NCBI RefSeq assembly: GCF_014206875.1
Contig: NZ_JACIJO010000003.1
Span: forward strand, 412,066-476,065
DNA: 64,000 nucleotides
DNA from: Algoriphagus iocasae
Lineage (GTDB): Bacteria; Bacteroidota; Bacteroidia; Cytophagales; Cyclobacteriaceae
Direction: 5' to 3'
Each line of letters opens with the position of its first letter. Positions within the stretch are counted from its first letter, which is position 1. The notes beneath the pieces are model-generated. The model was not told the DNA's origin. It was given only the letters and a program-made list of their open reading frames with translations, and searched no databases. A program made the position numbers and the translations under genes. Positions 25,377 through 34,295 of this stretch are shown in pieces.

Positions 25377-27368
25377 ATGAATGAGAAAAGAGAATTAAAA
25401 AGCCTTCACGCAACCTTTCAATTCATTGTTTACCTGATGGTGTTTATGGACATTCTGATGTTTGTCTATGCCCCACAGTTGTTGGCAATGGATGGGGTGG
25501 GAAGGTTTCTTTTTCCTCTTGTCGAAAAGCTGCAAAATCTAAAGATCTATAGTAATGTGCTTCTTGGCAAAGTAGCCATTTTGATAGCCATTTGCCTTTC
25601 CGCCATCGGGACAGTTTCTAGAAAGAACCTGAATTTAAACCCGAGAAATCAGATCATTTTCCCTTTGGCCATTGGCTTGATTCTGTTCTTTGGTTCGATC
25701 TATCTCTACACCCTGGAAGATTCCTTTTTGGTGATGAACTTCACTTCCATCCAAGACTTGGGGTACAGCCTGTCATTATTTATAGGTTCTGTTTTGATCC
25801 ATACCTCCTTGGACAATGTGTCGAAACTGATCAAGTCGGGACTGGGAAAAGATGAATGGAATATCGAAGGGGAGTCCTTCATGCAAGACACCAAAAAAAT
25901 CGAAAATCCCTATTCGGTCAACATTCCCATGAAGTTCTATTTCAAGGGGAAAGTCCGAAAGGGATGGATCAACTTGGTCAATCCATTCCGAGGGACTTTT
26001 GTGATCGGAACCCCGGGTTCCGGGAAGTCATTTGGGGTGATCAACCCTTTTATCAGACAGATGATTGGCAAGGGATTTACGATGTGTCTTTACGATTTTA
26101 AGTTTCCAGATTTGGCTCAGATTGCCTACTTCCACTATCTGAAAGCTCAGGACAAAAAGAAAAACCCCAAGTTCAAATTTCATGTAATCAATCTGGATGA
26201 GGTAGAATATTCCAGGAGGATCAATCCGATCAACAGAAGGTATTTGAAGACGGTCGCCAATGCTTCTGAAACCGCTGAAGCTATTTTCCAATCCCTTCAA
26301 AAATCCGATTCCACAGGAGGAGCAGATAAGTTTTTCGAGCAATCCGCAATCAACTTTCTTTCTGCCTGTATCTTTTTTGTGTCTCGATATGAAGAGGGTA
26401 AATATTCCACCTTCGCCCATGTGCTGGATTTTCTCAACAGGGACTACGAGGATATTTTTAACTGTCTGACCAAATATCCCGAACTCAGATCCATGGTATC
26501 TCCCTTCCGAAGTGCCTTTGAAAAGAAGGTTTACAAACAGCTTGAAGGGCAGGTCGGCACTCTGAAGATTTTCCTTTCCAGACTGAATACCAAAGAAACA
26601 GCTTGGGTCTTCAGCGGGGATGATTTCGACCTCAAAATCTCGGATCCCAATTCTCCTTCCATTCTGGTTCTTGCCAATAGTACTGAAACGCAGAGCATCA
26701 CAGGCACCTGCTATTCGGTGATCATCAACCGGCTGACTCGATTGATTAATACCAAAGGGAATTTGCCAACCGCTTTAATAGCGGACGAAGCGCCTACTTT
26801 TTACATCCATAAAATCGAAAACCTGATTTCTACTGCCCGGAGCAATAAAGTAGCGGTTTTGCTCGGCCTGCAGGAACTGCCCCAGTTAAACCAGCTTCAG
26901 GGAAAAGATACAGCATCGACTATGACCTCGGTGATCGGAAATGTCCTTTGTGGTTCCGTTCGCCATAAGGACACGCTGTCTTGGTTGGAGATGATGTTTG
27001 GAAAGCGAAAGCAATTGGGGCAGAGTGTTTCGATTGATCGGGACAAAACCTCGATTTCATATAGTGAGCGATATGATCCACTGATTCCTGCTGGAAAAAT
27101 AGCCTCCATGCACACCGGGGAAATTGCAGGAATTATTGCAACGGAAGGGACTCATTTTGACGGGAAATACAAAACATCCAATGTTCATTGTAGAGTCAAT
27201 TTGGATATGAGAGAGATCAAGCAGGAGGAAAACTCCTATCGAAGCACTCCGAAATTCTATGATTTCCAAGGCAGGAAAGAGGAGATCCTGACCAAGCACT
27301 TTGAAAAAATCCACCGACAGGTTACTGAGATTATTGAAAAGCACCGGGAAATGGCAGTGATAGATTAA
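25377..27368 (+). CDS. Type IV coupling protein (VirD4/TraG-type, MobC of Bacteroides)
   Basis: A 663-residue DNA-pumping ATPase that hands the relaxase-DNA complex to the channel. Three or four membrane helices occupy residues 12-150. Walker A is 'GTPGSGKS' at 211-218, the Walker B region reads 'PTALIADEAPTFYIH' near residue 465, and the next motif is 'LLGLQELPQLNQL'. In CTnDOT-type elements this gene lies with the mob genes, whereas here it follows traN. Identification is firm. Confidence 0.93.
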   Translation: MNEKRELKSLHATFQFIVYLMVFMDILMFVYAPQLLAMDGVGRFLFPLVEKLQNLKIYSNVLLGKVAILIAICLSAIGTVSRKNLNLNPRNQIIFPLAIGLILFFGSIYLYTLEDSFLVMNFTSIQDLGYSLSLFIGSVLIHTSLDNVSKLIKSGLGKDEWNIEGESFMQDTKKIENPYSVNIPMKFYFKGKVRKGWINLVNPFRGTFVIGTPGSGKSFGVINPFIRQMIGKGFTMCLYDFKFPDLAQIAYFHYLKAQDKKKNPKFKFHVINLDEVEYSRRINPINRRYLKTVANASETAEAIFQSLQKSDSTGGADKFFEQSAINFLSACIFFVSRYEEGKYSTFAHVLDFLNRDYEDIFNCLTKYPELRSMVSPFRSAFEKKVYKQLEGQVGTLKIFLSRLNTKETAWVFSGDDFDLKISDPNSPSILVLANSTETQSITGTCYSVIINRLTRLINTKGNLPTALIADEAPTFYIHKIENLISTARSNKVAVLLGLQELPQLNQLQGKDTASTMTSVIGNVLCGSVRHKDTLSWLEMMFGKRKQLGQSVSIDRDKTSISYSERYDPLIPAGKIASMHTGEIAGIIATEGTHFDGKYKTSNVHCRVNLDMREIKQEENSYRSTPKFYDFQGRKEEILTKHFEKIHRQVTEIIEKHREMAVID

Positions 27369-27371
27369 ATC

Positions 27372-28001
27372 ATGCAAAGGAACCTATCGATCATACTTCT
27401 TCTTTTTGCTCACCAGGCATTTCCTCAATTCAATTCCATTGAATTTCGAAAGGAAATGACTTCAGTGAACGTGATCAAGTCCGCTGAATTCAAGCAAGAA
27501 GCGAAAGGGTCTGAAATTCCTCCTTTGTCCCAACAGGAACTAGCCGTGGAACATGGGGAGGAGCTATTGTTGGCATCCCTTCCCTTGGAGGATTTTTTTC
27601 TGACTTCAGAGTTTGGCTACCGATCCGATCCATTTTCCGGAGAAACGAAATTTCATCGGGGAATCGATCTTAAAACCAAGCGTTCCAATGTTCTTTCCAT
27701 GCTGCATGGAACTGTAGTCTCGGTGGGCAACGATCCGCTTTTGGGAATTTTTGTCAAAGTCCAACACGGCAAGTATGAGTCGATTTACGGTCACCTTTCA
27801 CAGTCCTTTGTGACAAAGGGAGAGCATGTCTTACCAGGTTCAATATTGGGTATTTCGGGAAGTACGGGAAAAGCTACTGGGGATCATCTGCACCTGAGCA
27901 TCAAAAAGCGAAATGAATATGTAAATCCAGTCTTATTCATTCAATTGATTTCAAGACTATCGACTAAAGAAGAGGCAATCACTTATTTATCAAAACCATA
28001 A
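27372..28001 (+). CDS. M23-family peptidoglycan peptidase
   Basis: A 209-residue secreted metallopeptidase. A signal peptide ends near 'HQAFPQ'. The LytM domain spans about residues 75-195 with the zinc ligands His95 and Asp99 in 'HRGID' and His174 in 'GDHLHLS', His172 being the catalytic histidine. It would open the cell wall for channel assembly, the role filled by VirB1-type transglycosylases elsewhere. It follows the coupling-protein gene after 3 bases, so it belongs to the operon. Confidence 0.9.
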   Translation: MQRNLSIILLLFAHQAFPQFNSIEFRKEMTSVNVIKSAEFKQEAKGSEIPPLSQQELAVEHGEELLLASLPLEDFFLTSEFGYRSDPFSGETKFHRGIDLKTKRSNVLSMLHGTVVSVGNDPLLGIFVKVQHGKYESIYGHLSQSFVTKGEHVLPGSILGISGSTGKATGDHLHLSIKKRNEYVNPVLFIQLISRLSTKEEAITYLSKP

Positions 28002-28011
28002 AGCAAACATC

Positions 28012-28938
28012 ATGCAAAGCCAAAATGGATTACCGATGAAGGATCTGGAGATTTTTGGAGTCATCAAGAACGGAAAATTTACCATTCCTCAAAAAGATGT
28101 CAACGCCCTGAAGAATGGCGGAATGACCGATATCGTGGAATTGACCGACCTGAAAGGGAAGGATATTTTCATCGAAAAATTACCGGCTAGACTTTCCATA
28201 GTAAGGGGAGAAGATGGGAATCCTGCCTTGCGGATAGATCCGGTTTATAGGGAACCGAACCGACATCCCAATTTGAATGACCTTGAGCGTAATCAGCTGG
28301 TCCAGAAAGAATTGGCCAACATCAAGAAAAGCTATGTGGACAAAGAAGGTAACATTCAGACCGAAATCATCGAGTACGATCAGCAAACCAAACAATTTCT
28401 CTCCTACAATCCTCGAGACATCAAAGCCCCTCAATCGGTCAATGGGCAAGCGCTTGATCCACAGCAAAAGAAGAAATACAAGGAAGGGGAAACGGTGCTG
28501 TTGGCAGATGGAACAGCGTTTCAACTTTCGCCATCTGCTCCAAAAGGCCTTAGATCAAATAAGTCCGGGTTAGTAGTTTCGGTTTTGTTGGATGGAGGCT
28601 TGTCCTACCTGCTGATTACCGGGGTTCAGAAATTAGTCGGAAAGGAAAGTCAGGAGGATAAAGCGTATAGCGAAGGATACCTTCAAGCAATCAAGGAGGT
28701 TCAAAAACAAGTAGAGCGCCGAATCGCTAGAAACCCAAAAGACAGAGATGCAATCCGTGACTTGAACAACATCAAAGAAGAATATTCCAAAATTTCGGCA
28801 GATTCCTCACTTCCAAAAGCCGTTAGGGATGAATTCGATATCAATGCCATCAAACGGCTAAACAGCATCGATACGGAAGAGGGAAAGAACCCAAGAAAAC
28901 GCTTCGAACAAGACAATGGCTTCGACAGAGACCTTTGA
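28012..28938 (+). CDS. DUF4099-like protein of conjugative elements
   Basis: A 308-residue soluble protein. The N-terminal 100 residues ('LEIFGVIKNGKFTIPQKDV' then 'IEKLPARLSIVRGEDG') and the block 'QQKKKYKEGETVLLADGTAFQ' around residues 147-168 resemble the DUF4099/DUF3945 proteins common in Bacteroidetes transfer regions. A hydrophobic stretch near 184-203 is followed by a coiled-coil tail. The molecular role is unknown. Confidence 0.6.
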   Translation: MQSQNGLPMKDLEIFGVIKNGKFTIPQKDVNALKNGGMTDIVELTDLKGKDIFIEKLPARLSIVRGEDGNPALRIDPVYREPNRHPNLNDLERNQLVQKELANIKKSYVDKEGNIQTEIIEYDQQTKQFLSYNPRDIKAPQSVNGQALDPQQKKKYKEGETVLLADGTAFQLSPSAPKGLRSNKSGLVVSVLLDGGLSYLLITGVQKLVGKESQEDKAYSEGYLQAIKEVQKQVERRIARNPKDRDAIRDLNNIKEEYSKISADSSLPKAVRDEFDINAIKRLNSIDTEEGKNPRKRFEQDNGFDRDL

Positions 28939-29581
28939 TATTTTGAGTTACAAAGGAGTGGATAAGGCTATCCAAGGCCTGTTTTCAAAGTTTGCCCATC
29001 AGGATCAAACGGGCCAGATCGTTTTTGACTTCTTTGGTGGGCAAGGCGGGGAAGTGGATGCTGAAATCCTGAGCCTTTACCGGAATAAGCAGGCTTCCAG
29101 AGGGATTTCTGTCCTTAATCTTTCAGAAGATTCTCGGTCAATTTTTGTCTCCGATTCCTATGCTTCCCTGATCTGTTTTGCCAATCAGTTCAAAGCCAGA
29201 ATTTCATTTGATGAGGCTGGCTTTTTGATCATTGGGGCTGAGTTTGACTTGAGCTTGATGACCCAAGCTTTCAAGAAGATTTCAAAAAACGCCAAGATCA
29301 ATACGGTTTTCAGCACTTCGATTTTGGGAAGGGTAATGGATTGCAAGGTTCAGGATCTGGTTTATGATCGGAACTGCGGTTATTATTTGTCTGATGATTG
29401 TGTTCAGCTTAAAAACCAAAAGAGGAATAAAATCTCGAAGGAATCGATTTTCACTTTTTCACTTCGAACCTACTGCATCTCCCAAGCGATCATTCAAACC
29501 GTCCGAACATTTAAGCCTAAGCAAAAGGGAGTTGAGTCCTTTTATCAGCTAAACCAACTGCATTGGAAAGGTCTCAATTAA
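28916..29581 (+). CDS. Transfer-region protein of unknown function, possible degenerate Toprim fold
   Basis: A 221-residue soluble protein overlapping the previous gene by 23 bases. Alternating strands and helices ('GQIVFDFFGG', 'SIFVSDSYASLICFANQF', 'ARISFDEAGFLIIGAEFD') recall the Toprim-like proteins found with relaxases in Bacteroidetes elements. The glutamate and DxD of active Toprim domains are not clearly kept. I do not recognise the family with certainty. Confidence 0.45.
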   Translation: MASTETFDILSYKGVDKAIQGLFSKFAHQDQTGQIVFDFFGGQGGEVDAEILSLYRNKQASRGISVLNLSEDSRSIFVSDSYASLICFANQFKARISFDEAGFLIIGAEFDLSLMTQAFKKISKNAKINTVFSTSILGRVMDCKVQDLVYDRNCGYYLSDDCVQLKNQKRNKISKESIFTFSLRTYCISQAIIQTVRTFKPKQKGVESFYQLNQLHWKGLN

Positions 29582-29620
29582 TATGGTTTTGCTATATTTA
29601 AACTCTTGTCAATCAAAATT

Positions 29621-30370
29621 ATGGAGAATAATAATCTTGAATTCCTTAAAAAGAACCTGAAATTCCTTGGCTTTGGCACTTCGTTAAATGCTGCACTTGA
29701 AGCTAAAGTTTCTGAGCGACAGGAGTTCTTTAAAATCGGAGTTTCTGCCGATTTTAATTCGAGGCAAAAGGATGGAAGCCAGGGAAGGGACAAGGTTAAT
29801 TATGAGCTGAATTTCTCGAGATCTTCAAAGCCCTACCATTATTTTTTGGATAGCGTAAAAGTCACCCTCAACGATCAGATCCAGAATACATTTTCGTATG
29901 GAAAGGGAAATGACGTGACAGCAAAGGAAGCCTATAATTTGCTTAGAGGGGCATCTATCCATAAAAAAGCTATTCTAAATAGGCAAATGGATAATAAGCT
30001 ATTGACTTCGGGTGAAGTTGGTCAGGTGAAGGAAGGCTCAGGAGAAAAGATTGAGTCCATCTGGATCAAACTGGATTTTGAAAAGCTGAATGAGCAGGGG
30101 AATTTCTCCTACAAAAAGTTCTATCCTGATTATGGCTTCAACCTGGAACCTGAACTGAGCAGATTTCCAATCAAGGAGCTGGTAAATGCTCAGGAAAGGG
30201 AGATGCTTATTTCCAGTTTAGGCCGGGGAAATACCCAAATGGCTACTTTGGAAACCGGACACTCCGTGATGATCGAAGTCGATCCGGAGAATAAGAAAAT
30301 CCAGTTTTATGACATGGATTTCAAGAAATTGGACGTTTTACCTTCACTGTCTCAGGAATTGGGTAGGTGA
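29621..30370 (+). CDS. Conserved hypothetical protein of Bacteroidetes mobile elements
   Basis: A 249-residue soluble protein. Recognisable blocks are 'NLEFLKKNLKFLGFGTSLN' at the start, 'VTAKEAYNLLRGASIHKKAI' and 'FPIKELVNAQEREMLISSLGRGN' toward the end; proteins of this type are frequent in Bacteroidetes conjugative elements and have no known function. The start at 29621 is used because the few codons upstream add nothing conserved. It is the last gene of the transfer run, followed by a weak hairpin. Confidence 0.6.
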   Translation: MENNNLEFLKKNLKFLGFGTSLNAALEAKVSERQEFFKIGVSADFNSRQKDGSQGRDKVNYELNFSRSSKPYHYFLDSVKVTLNDQIQNTFSYGKGNDVTAKEAYNLLRGASIHKKAILNRQMDNKLLTSGEVGQVKEGSGEKIESIWIKLDFEKLNEQGNFSYKKFYPDYGFNLEPELSRFPIKELVNAQEREMLISSLGRGNTQMATLETGHSVMIEVDPENKKIQFYDMDFKKLDVLPSLSQELGR

Positions 30371-30373
30371 GGG

Positions 30374-30395
30374 GCCAAGTTAAAAATCCCTTGGC
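30374..30395 (+). terminator. Weak hairpin after the transfer operon
   Basis: Six-base arms gccaag and cttggc with a 10-base loop, 4 bases after the stop codon of the last gene. There is no strong T-run, so termination here is uncertain. Confidence 0.35.
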
Positions 30396-30458
30396 TTACT
30401 CATCAATCATCTTTTGCTTTTGTCAATTCTTAATCTTTAAACTAAACCATTTTATGAT

Positions 30459-30953
30459 ATGAGAAATCTGAATTACCTGTTAGTACTCGCTGTAGTTGTT
30501 TTTTCTTATAGCTGTTCTTCTGAGCATGAGACTCCAAAACTTGTTGAAAAATCGGTAACCATCGAAGTTGAAATGGATGGTGATTACGCTGACTATCTGG
30601 TGACGTTTTCGGTTCACAGTATGCTGAGCGGCACATCTACTTTTGTCGCTCCGGTGCTAGATCAGCCGACTGAGCTCAATTGGACTCAAGTGATCGAACA
30701 AGGCAATACCTACACGCTTTCTTTTGAGCCTGAAGTCCCAACCATTTCAGCCACTTCCTCAGCCCCGATCCATAGCCTGGGCTTAGTTTTTAATGCCGTT
30801 CACTTGGGAGGAGAAACCGATGATTCTTTCCAGCCACTTTCAGCTACCGTGAATGTTTTGGCCGATGGGGAAGTCTATCGACAATTCGAATTTGAAGGTT
30901 TGCCTCCCGGAGAGGTTTCTGTTGCACTTACTGAGGAGATTACTCTCAATTGA
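30459..30953 (+). CDS. Predicted lipoprotein, unknown function
   Basis: A 164-residue protein with a lipoprotein signal: hydrophobic segment at residues 6-18 and lipobox ending at Cys19 ('FSYSC'). The mature part is beta-rich and acidic, with no recognised domain. Lipoproteins at this position could act in surface exclusion or mating-pair contact, but nothing in the sequence shows this. It stands alone, about 90 bases after the transfer operon and 250 before the next gene. Confidence 0.6.
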   Translation: MRNLNYLLVLAVVVFSYSCSSEHETPKLVEKSVTIEVEMDGDYADYLVTFSVHSMLSGTSTFVAPVLDQPTELNWTQVIEQGNTYTLSFEPEVPTISATSSAPIHSLGLVFNAVHLGGETDDSFQPLSATVNVLADGEVYRQFEFEGLPPGEVSVALTEEITLN

Positions 30954-31091
30954 TTCTGGCTAATTCCGTCTTTTCATCTTGCCTTACCCTCGAAATATTT
31001 ACATGCCCTATTCCGGTTTTATCCAATTGTATGCACAAAGGTCGAACGGCCTGTCGATTTCAAAAAATTGGGGCTTTCAGCAGAATTCCCT

Positions 31092-31128
31092 AAAAACAGG
31101 GTTTCCTACGGACTGCCTCCCAGTTTTT
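31092..31128. repeat. 37-bp hairpin repeat, left copy
   Basis: Matches 61239-61275 at 36 of 37 positions in the same orientation. The ends form an imperfect 10-bp stem (aaaaacaggg against cccagttttt, one mismatch). The two copies bracket the whole accessory cargo. The surrounding 30954-31201 shows no gene. Confidence 0.75.
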
Positions 31129-31201
31129 AAATTCTAATTTTTCCGCACTTTCCCGGCCATCCTAAATGACCTGCATAAATTTTAACTAAAACCAAAATAC
31201 T

Positions 31202-31423
31202 ATGGCATTCTCAAAAAAGTACATCGGTAAAGGAAAGCAAGTCGAAAATAGGAACATTGTGGAAGTGAGCCTGAATATGGCTGAGCTTCAAAACCACACC
31301 TTCAAATATGAAGGAGAAACCTTCGTCAAGTTCAATGTCGCCAAGCTAAAAGAACCTGATCAGTACGGAAAAACCCACACGGTTTACGTTTCCGTCAAAG
31401 AACCGGATTCGCATGAATCTTGA
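31202..31423 (+). CDS. Small conserved protein of Bacteroidetes mobile elements
   Basis: A 73-residue protein starting MAFSKKYIGKGKQVEN, with a beta-rich middle ('YEGETFVKFNVAKLKEPD') and 'THTVYVSVKEPD' at the end. Proteins of this size and pattern are common in Bacteroidetes ICEs and plasmids, with unknown function. It is followed at once by a strong hairpin terminator. It lies between the left 37-bp repeat and the CBASS operon. Confidence 0.65.
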   Translation: MAFSKKYIGKGKQVENRNIVEVSLNMAELQNHTFKYEGETFVKFNVAKLKEPDQYGKTHTVYVSVKEPDSHES

Positions 31424-31424
31424 G

Positions 31425-31450
31425 AAAAGCCCGAAAGGGCTTTTGTTTTT
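31425..31450. terminator. Bidirectional intrinsic terminator between convergent genes
   Basis: Perfect 8-bp arms aaaagccc and gggctttt with a gaaa tetraloop, followed by T-rich sequence on the plus strand. Because the arms start with A and end with T it also works on the minus strand, ending the CBASS operon whose last stop is at 31469. Confidence 0.85.
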
Positions 31451-31468
31451 ACTGTAAACTGAGAGCTT

Positions 31469-31936
31469 CTAGTTTTCTCGTTCTTCCTTTTCCTCTTCCT
31501 CTTCATTATTTTCTTCATCATGTTCAATTCCTCCCCCTTTCCATTCTCCAGTGCCAACCCAAATTTCATAATGCATAAGCCATTCGCAAGCCCATGGAAT
31601 TAGGGTTTTAACGTACAACATTGAAGGATTCCATTCATTGGTAATTGGAAAGTAAAGGCAAAGACGCTGTTCCGCTTGATTGTAAACATGCGGAAGTCTG
31701 TCTTTTCCTTCTGCTAACCTTAGGGGCTTAGGAGAAACTACATATACTTTTGCTCCATCTGTCTTTTTATAATGTAAAAGAAGAGTATAGGCAGCACTTA
31801 ATGGAGTCGGTTTTACGGTATGTGTCCACGTAATTTCAGAATCGGATTTACGGCTGATTTTTGAATCAGGGAAAAATGACTTCAGCGCTGCTTCCTGTTG
31901 AAATAACGGAATAGGTTTATTGGTCCTTTTTCGCAC
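31469..31936 (-). CDS. E2-like protein of a short type II CBASS operon
   Basis: A 155-residue protein with the outline of the ubiquitin E2-like proteins of type II CBASS: 'LPHVYNQAEQRLCLYFP' (His83, candidate catalytic Cys93), then 'LIPWACEWLMHYEIWVGTGEW' near residues 112-132. No E1 or JAB gene is present, so this would be an E2-only (short) system in which the E2 conjugates or primes the CD-NTase. The tail is a run of acidic residues. It overlaps the CD-NTase gene by 20 bases in another frame. The family call is by motif; a search would settle it. Confidence 0.72.
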   Translation of the reverse strand: MRKRTNKPIPLFQQEAALKSFFPDSKISRKSDSEITWTHTVKPTPLSAAYTLLLHYKKTDGAKVYVVSPKPLRLAEGKDRLPHVYNQAEQRLCLYFPITNEWNPSMLYVKTLIPWACEWLMHYEIWVGTGEWKGGGIEHDEENNEEEEEKEEREN

Positions 31937-33152
31937 CGAAATTTGTGTGTTGAGTGATTGATGTTTTCCCTACTGAGCCTATCATACCAGTGATCCCCGC
32001 CATTTTTAGTCCTCCCGCCTTCCTCAATTGCAATTGCTTTTCCCCGTAGTTAGCAAATGCTAGAGATACAGATTTTTCTCCAAATGGGGATTTCAAAGAT
32101 TCCATAACTGAATGAAGACCTTTATCTTTTTGGTTAAGAGCGTTTCTAACATCTGCTTTGACTGCTTCCAACCATTTGTAAAAGTTAATTTGCTTCTTGG
32201 GAGCCTCTTTCCATTTATCGGCAAAATTTTCTTCTGCATTCACGGGATTACCTATCCATTTTATCATTTTGCCGGATTCTGGGTCAAATTTTTCTAGAAT
32301 AAACAAATGCATGCGTTCTATGACATTCAATAACGCTTCTAAAATGGAAGTCTCCTTCTGATAAGCTCTTGCGGCCAAAGTCGTTATGATAATTGAAATT
32401 GGTTTGTCCTCATCACCATTGAACATTAGATCGCGATGTCTTTTAAGGATTTGTACTACTCGCTGTAAAGGCAATTTATCCTTTTGATATTGGGGAACTG
32501 GCTTAATCGATTCACCTAGAGTAATTCGTTTAGTTAAATCTAAAGAGGCCTGAACGGAGAACCACTTGCCGTAGCCAAAAGGGTTGCATTTGAGCCATAG
32601 CTTATGATTATTTTCAAAAAAGTAATCATCCCTATTTTTGTCGGTTATCCGAATGACCAGTTTATTCAAATCAGTCAAATCATTAGATGAAAATGCCATT
32701 TCCAAAATTGTTTGGTAACCTGAATCAACTATGGACGGTAAAATATCCATATGATAATTGGCAGAATCAGAATATTCCAACGTCCAACATCTTCGACCTT
32801 CTTTTTTCAGCATTTTTCGGTAAACCTCATTTTCTTTCAGTTGGTCACCTACCTTTTGTTTCAAATTGTACTGGGTCCATGATGGTTGCTTTCCTGTCAG
32901 TTTACAAACGAGATCGATGTCTAAGTCATCATTTTCATTTACTGGCTGAATCATGGTTCCCAGTAAAAAAGATCCTTGCGGAAGAATTTCCGGTTTATAA
33001 GGAGCTAGAACAGAGCCTTCCTTGGAAAGTTGGTTACCGACTGCCATGTAGCTTCGCACGGCGGTTTCATATTGGCCTTTGCTTATATCTAGTGTTTGTC
33101 CTAGCTCCTCTAGGATTTCACTGAATTGTTGTTTTTGTTCCTGTGTTAGCAT
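31917..33152 (-). CDS. CD-NTase (cGAS/DncV-like nucleotidyltransferase) of CBASS
   Basis: A 411-residue signal-producing enzyme that would make a cyclic oligonucleotide on phage infection. The nucleotidyltransferase signature is clear: 'PQGSFLLGT' (Gly60-Ser61) followed by the metal-binding Asp78 and Asp80 in 'DDLDIDLV', and a third Asp136 in 'YHMDILPS'. The C-terminus ends '...NFGAKKDQ'. In studied type II systems the terminal residue is often small (Gly or Ala), so a Gln end is notable. The start is 2 bases after the Cap5 stop. The clade and nucleotide product cannot be assigned from sequence alone. Confidence 0.9.
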   Translation of the reverse strand: MLTQEQKQQFSEILEELGQTLDISKGQYETAVRSYMAVGNQLSKEGSVLAPYKPEILPQGSFLLGTMIQPVNENDDLDIDLVCKLTGKQPSWTQYNLKQKVGDQLKENEVYRKMLKKEGRRCWTLEYSDSANYHMDILPSIVDSGYQTILEMAFSSNDLTDLNKLVIRITDKNRDDYFFENNHKLWLKCNPFGYGKWFSVQASLDLTKRITLGESIKPVPQYQKDKLPLQRVVQILKRHRDLMFNGDEDKPISIIITTLAARAYQKETSILEALLNVIERMHLFILEKFDPESGKMIKWIGNPVNAEENFADKWKEAPKKQINFYKWLEAVKADVRNALNQKDKGLHSVMESLKSPFGEKSVSLAFANYGEKQLQLRKAGGLKMAGITGMIGSVGKTSITQHTNFGAKKDQ

Positions 33153-33154
33153 AT

Positions 33155-34291
33155 TTATTTGATTTTTAAAGTTTTAATAAAGCCGCCCTTCATCCTGTTT
33201 TGATCATAAATTATCATTGGGAGGTCTGCTTTTGGCATCCAAACCCTTCCTAGTTCAATAGCTGTGGAAGCAGGCATAGCCGGAAATACATGGATTATTG
33301 TATCTTCTCCATGATGTGCTTTTATTTGATTAAAAGCTTTTCGTGCTATTCGGCGAAAATCCTGCAAATGGAGGCGAGACTTTAGGTAATCATTATTAGG
33401 GTTACTATGGGTAATTGACCAAATGCTACATTCCTCACCAAGAGAATTTTTTATCCGATCATCAGTGATAGTTGCGCTCAATTCAAATTTGAGGGCAACA
33501 ACTTTGTGGTCAGTTGTGGCAGGTACAATTTGATGCTCAACATCGTGCTCGTGATTTAGCCACTTCCAGGTGGTAGGTTCTCTATGTAGTTGATAAACCT
33601 CGGCATCATAAAGATCACTTAACAGCGATCCAAGCTTTATTAGCATTGGTTGTGGTGCTAGACCAAAAATTGAAAAGTGCTGGGTTTCGTGTTTCCCCTT
33701 CAAATACTCAACTTCTGATTTGAATCTCGCAATTAGGTTTTCTTCTTCAGCTAGCCAATAGCTTTCAGTATGATCTTCTAAAGCTGACTGCATTCCAATT
33801 TCCAAAGGCCGTGGCATCGAAGGGTAGTAATTTGGGAGAATAGCTTGAGTAGCAGAATGAAAATTTAAAGGAGAGGCATTTTGTCCTATTCTAGCACCAA
33901 ATAGAAGAACATGGCTTCTCATGTCAGGTGCAATTCCTGTCAAAAGCTCAATTCGCTCTTCATGGGCTCTTTTCATGGCTATCAAGCGATCTGCTGTATA
34001 TTCTTCCTCCCTTGATTTATCGTCAAACGTGCGGTGGCATTCATCGCATACCAGCATAAGATTCGAGAATTCCTTTTCTAGCAAAGGTGACATAACCTTA
34101 TCATACCTTGCTCCACCTTCAGAAAAGGCATATATGTGGGCTATGTATGATTTGTTCATTTGATCCATTGTTGCTTTGTGCAACCATAGGGGGGTGTTGC
34201 AGTTATTGAATTGGCATCTGCCTCCAGAAGACCTCCATAAATTAGTTTTGACCTTTTGGGGGATGCTTGGACGATTTGCATTTTTTGTCAT
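33155..34291 (-). CDS. cap5: Cap5 effector: HNH endonuclease fused to SAVED domain
   Basis: A 378-residue CBASS effector. The N-terminal HNH zinc domain has 'RCQFNNC' (Cys26, Cys31), 'AHIYAFSEGG' (His52), 'NLMLVCDECHRTF' (Asn77, Cys82, Cys85, His86). From about residue 150 the protein matches SAVED, the receptor for cyclic dinucleotides, including 'VFPAMPASTAIELGRVW' near the end. Binding of the CD-NTase product is known to drive Cap5 assembly and DNA degradation. Its place directly upstream of the CD-NTase supports the call. Confidence 0.9.
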   Translation of the reverse strand: MTKNANRPSIPQKVKTNLWRSSGGRCQFNNCNTPLWLHKATMDQMNKSYIAHIYAFSEGGARYDKVMSPLLEKEFSNLMLVCDECHRTFDDKSREEEYTADRLIAMKRAHEERIELLTGIAPDMRSHVLLFGARIGQNASPLNFHSATQAILPNYYPSMPRPLEIGMQSALEDHTESYWLAEEENLIARFKSEVEYLKGKHETQHFSIFGLAPQPMLIKLGSLLSDLYDAEVYQLHREPTTWKWLNHEHDVEHQIVPATTDHKVVALKFELSATITDDRIKNSLGEECSIWSITHSNPNNDYLKSRLHLQDFRRIARKAFNQIKAHHGEDTIIHVFPAMPASTAIELGRVWMPKADLPMIIYDQNRMKGGFIKTLKIK

Positions 34292-34295
34292 ATTC

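Noticed and set aside
31092-31128. Resemblance of the 37-bp repeat to the conserved 16S rRNA V3 primer region
   Set aside because: Only two short words (ctcctacgg-like and ctgcctccc) match and in the wrong arrangement. There is no rRNA gene here.
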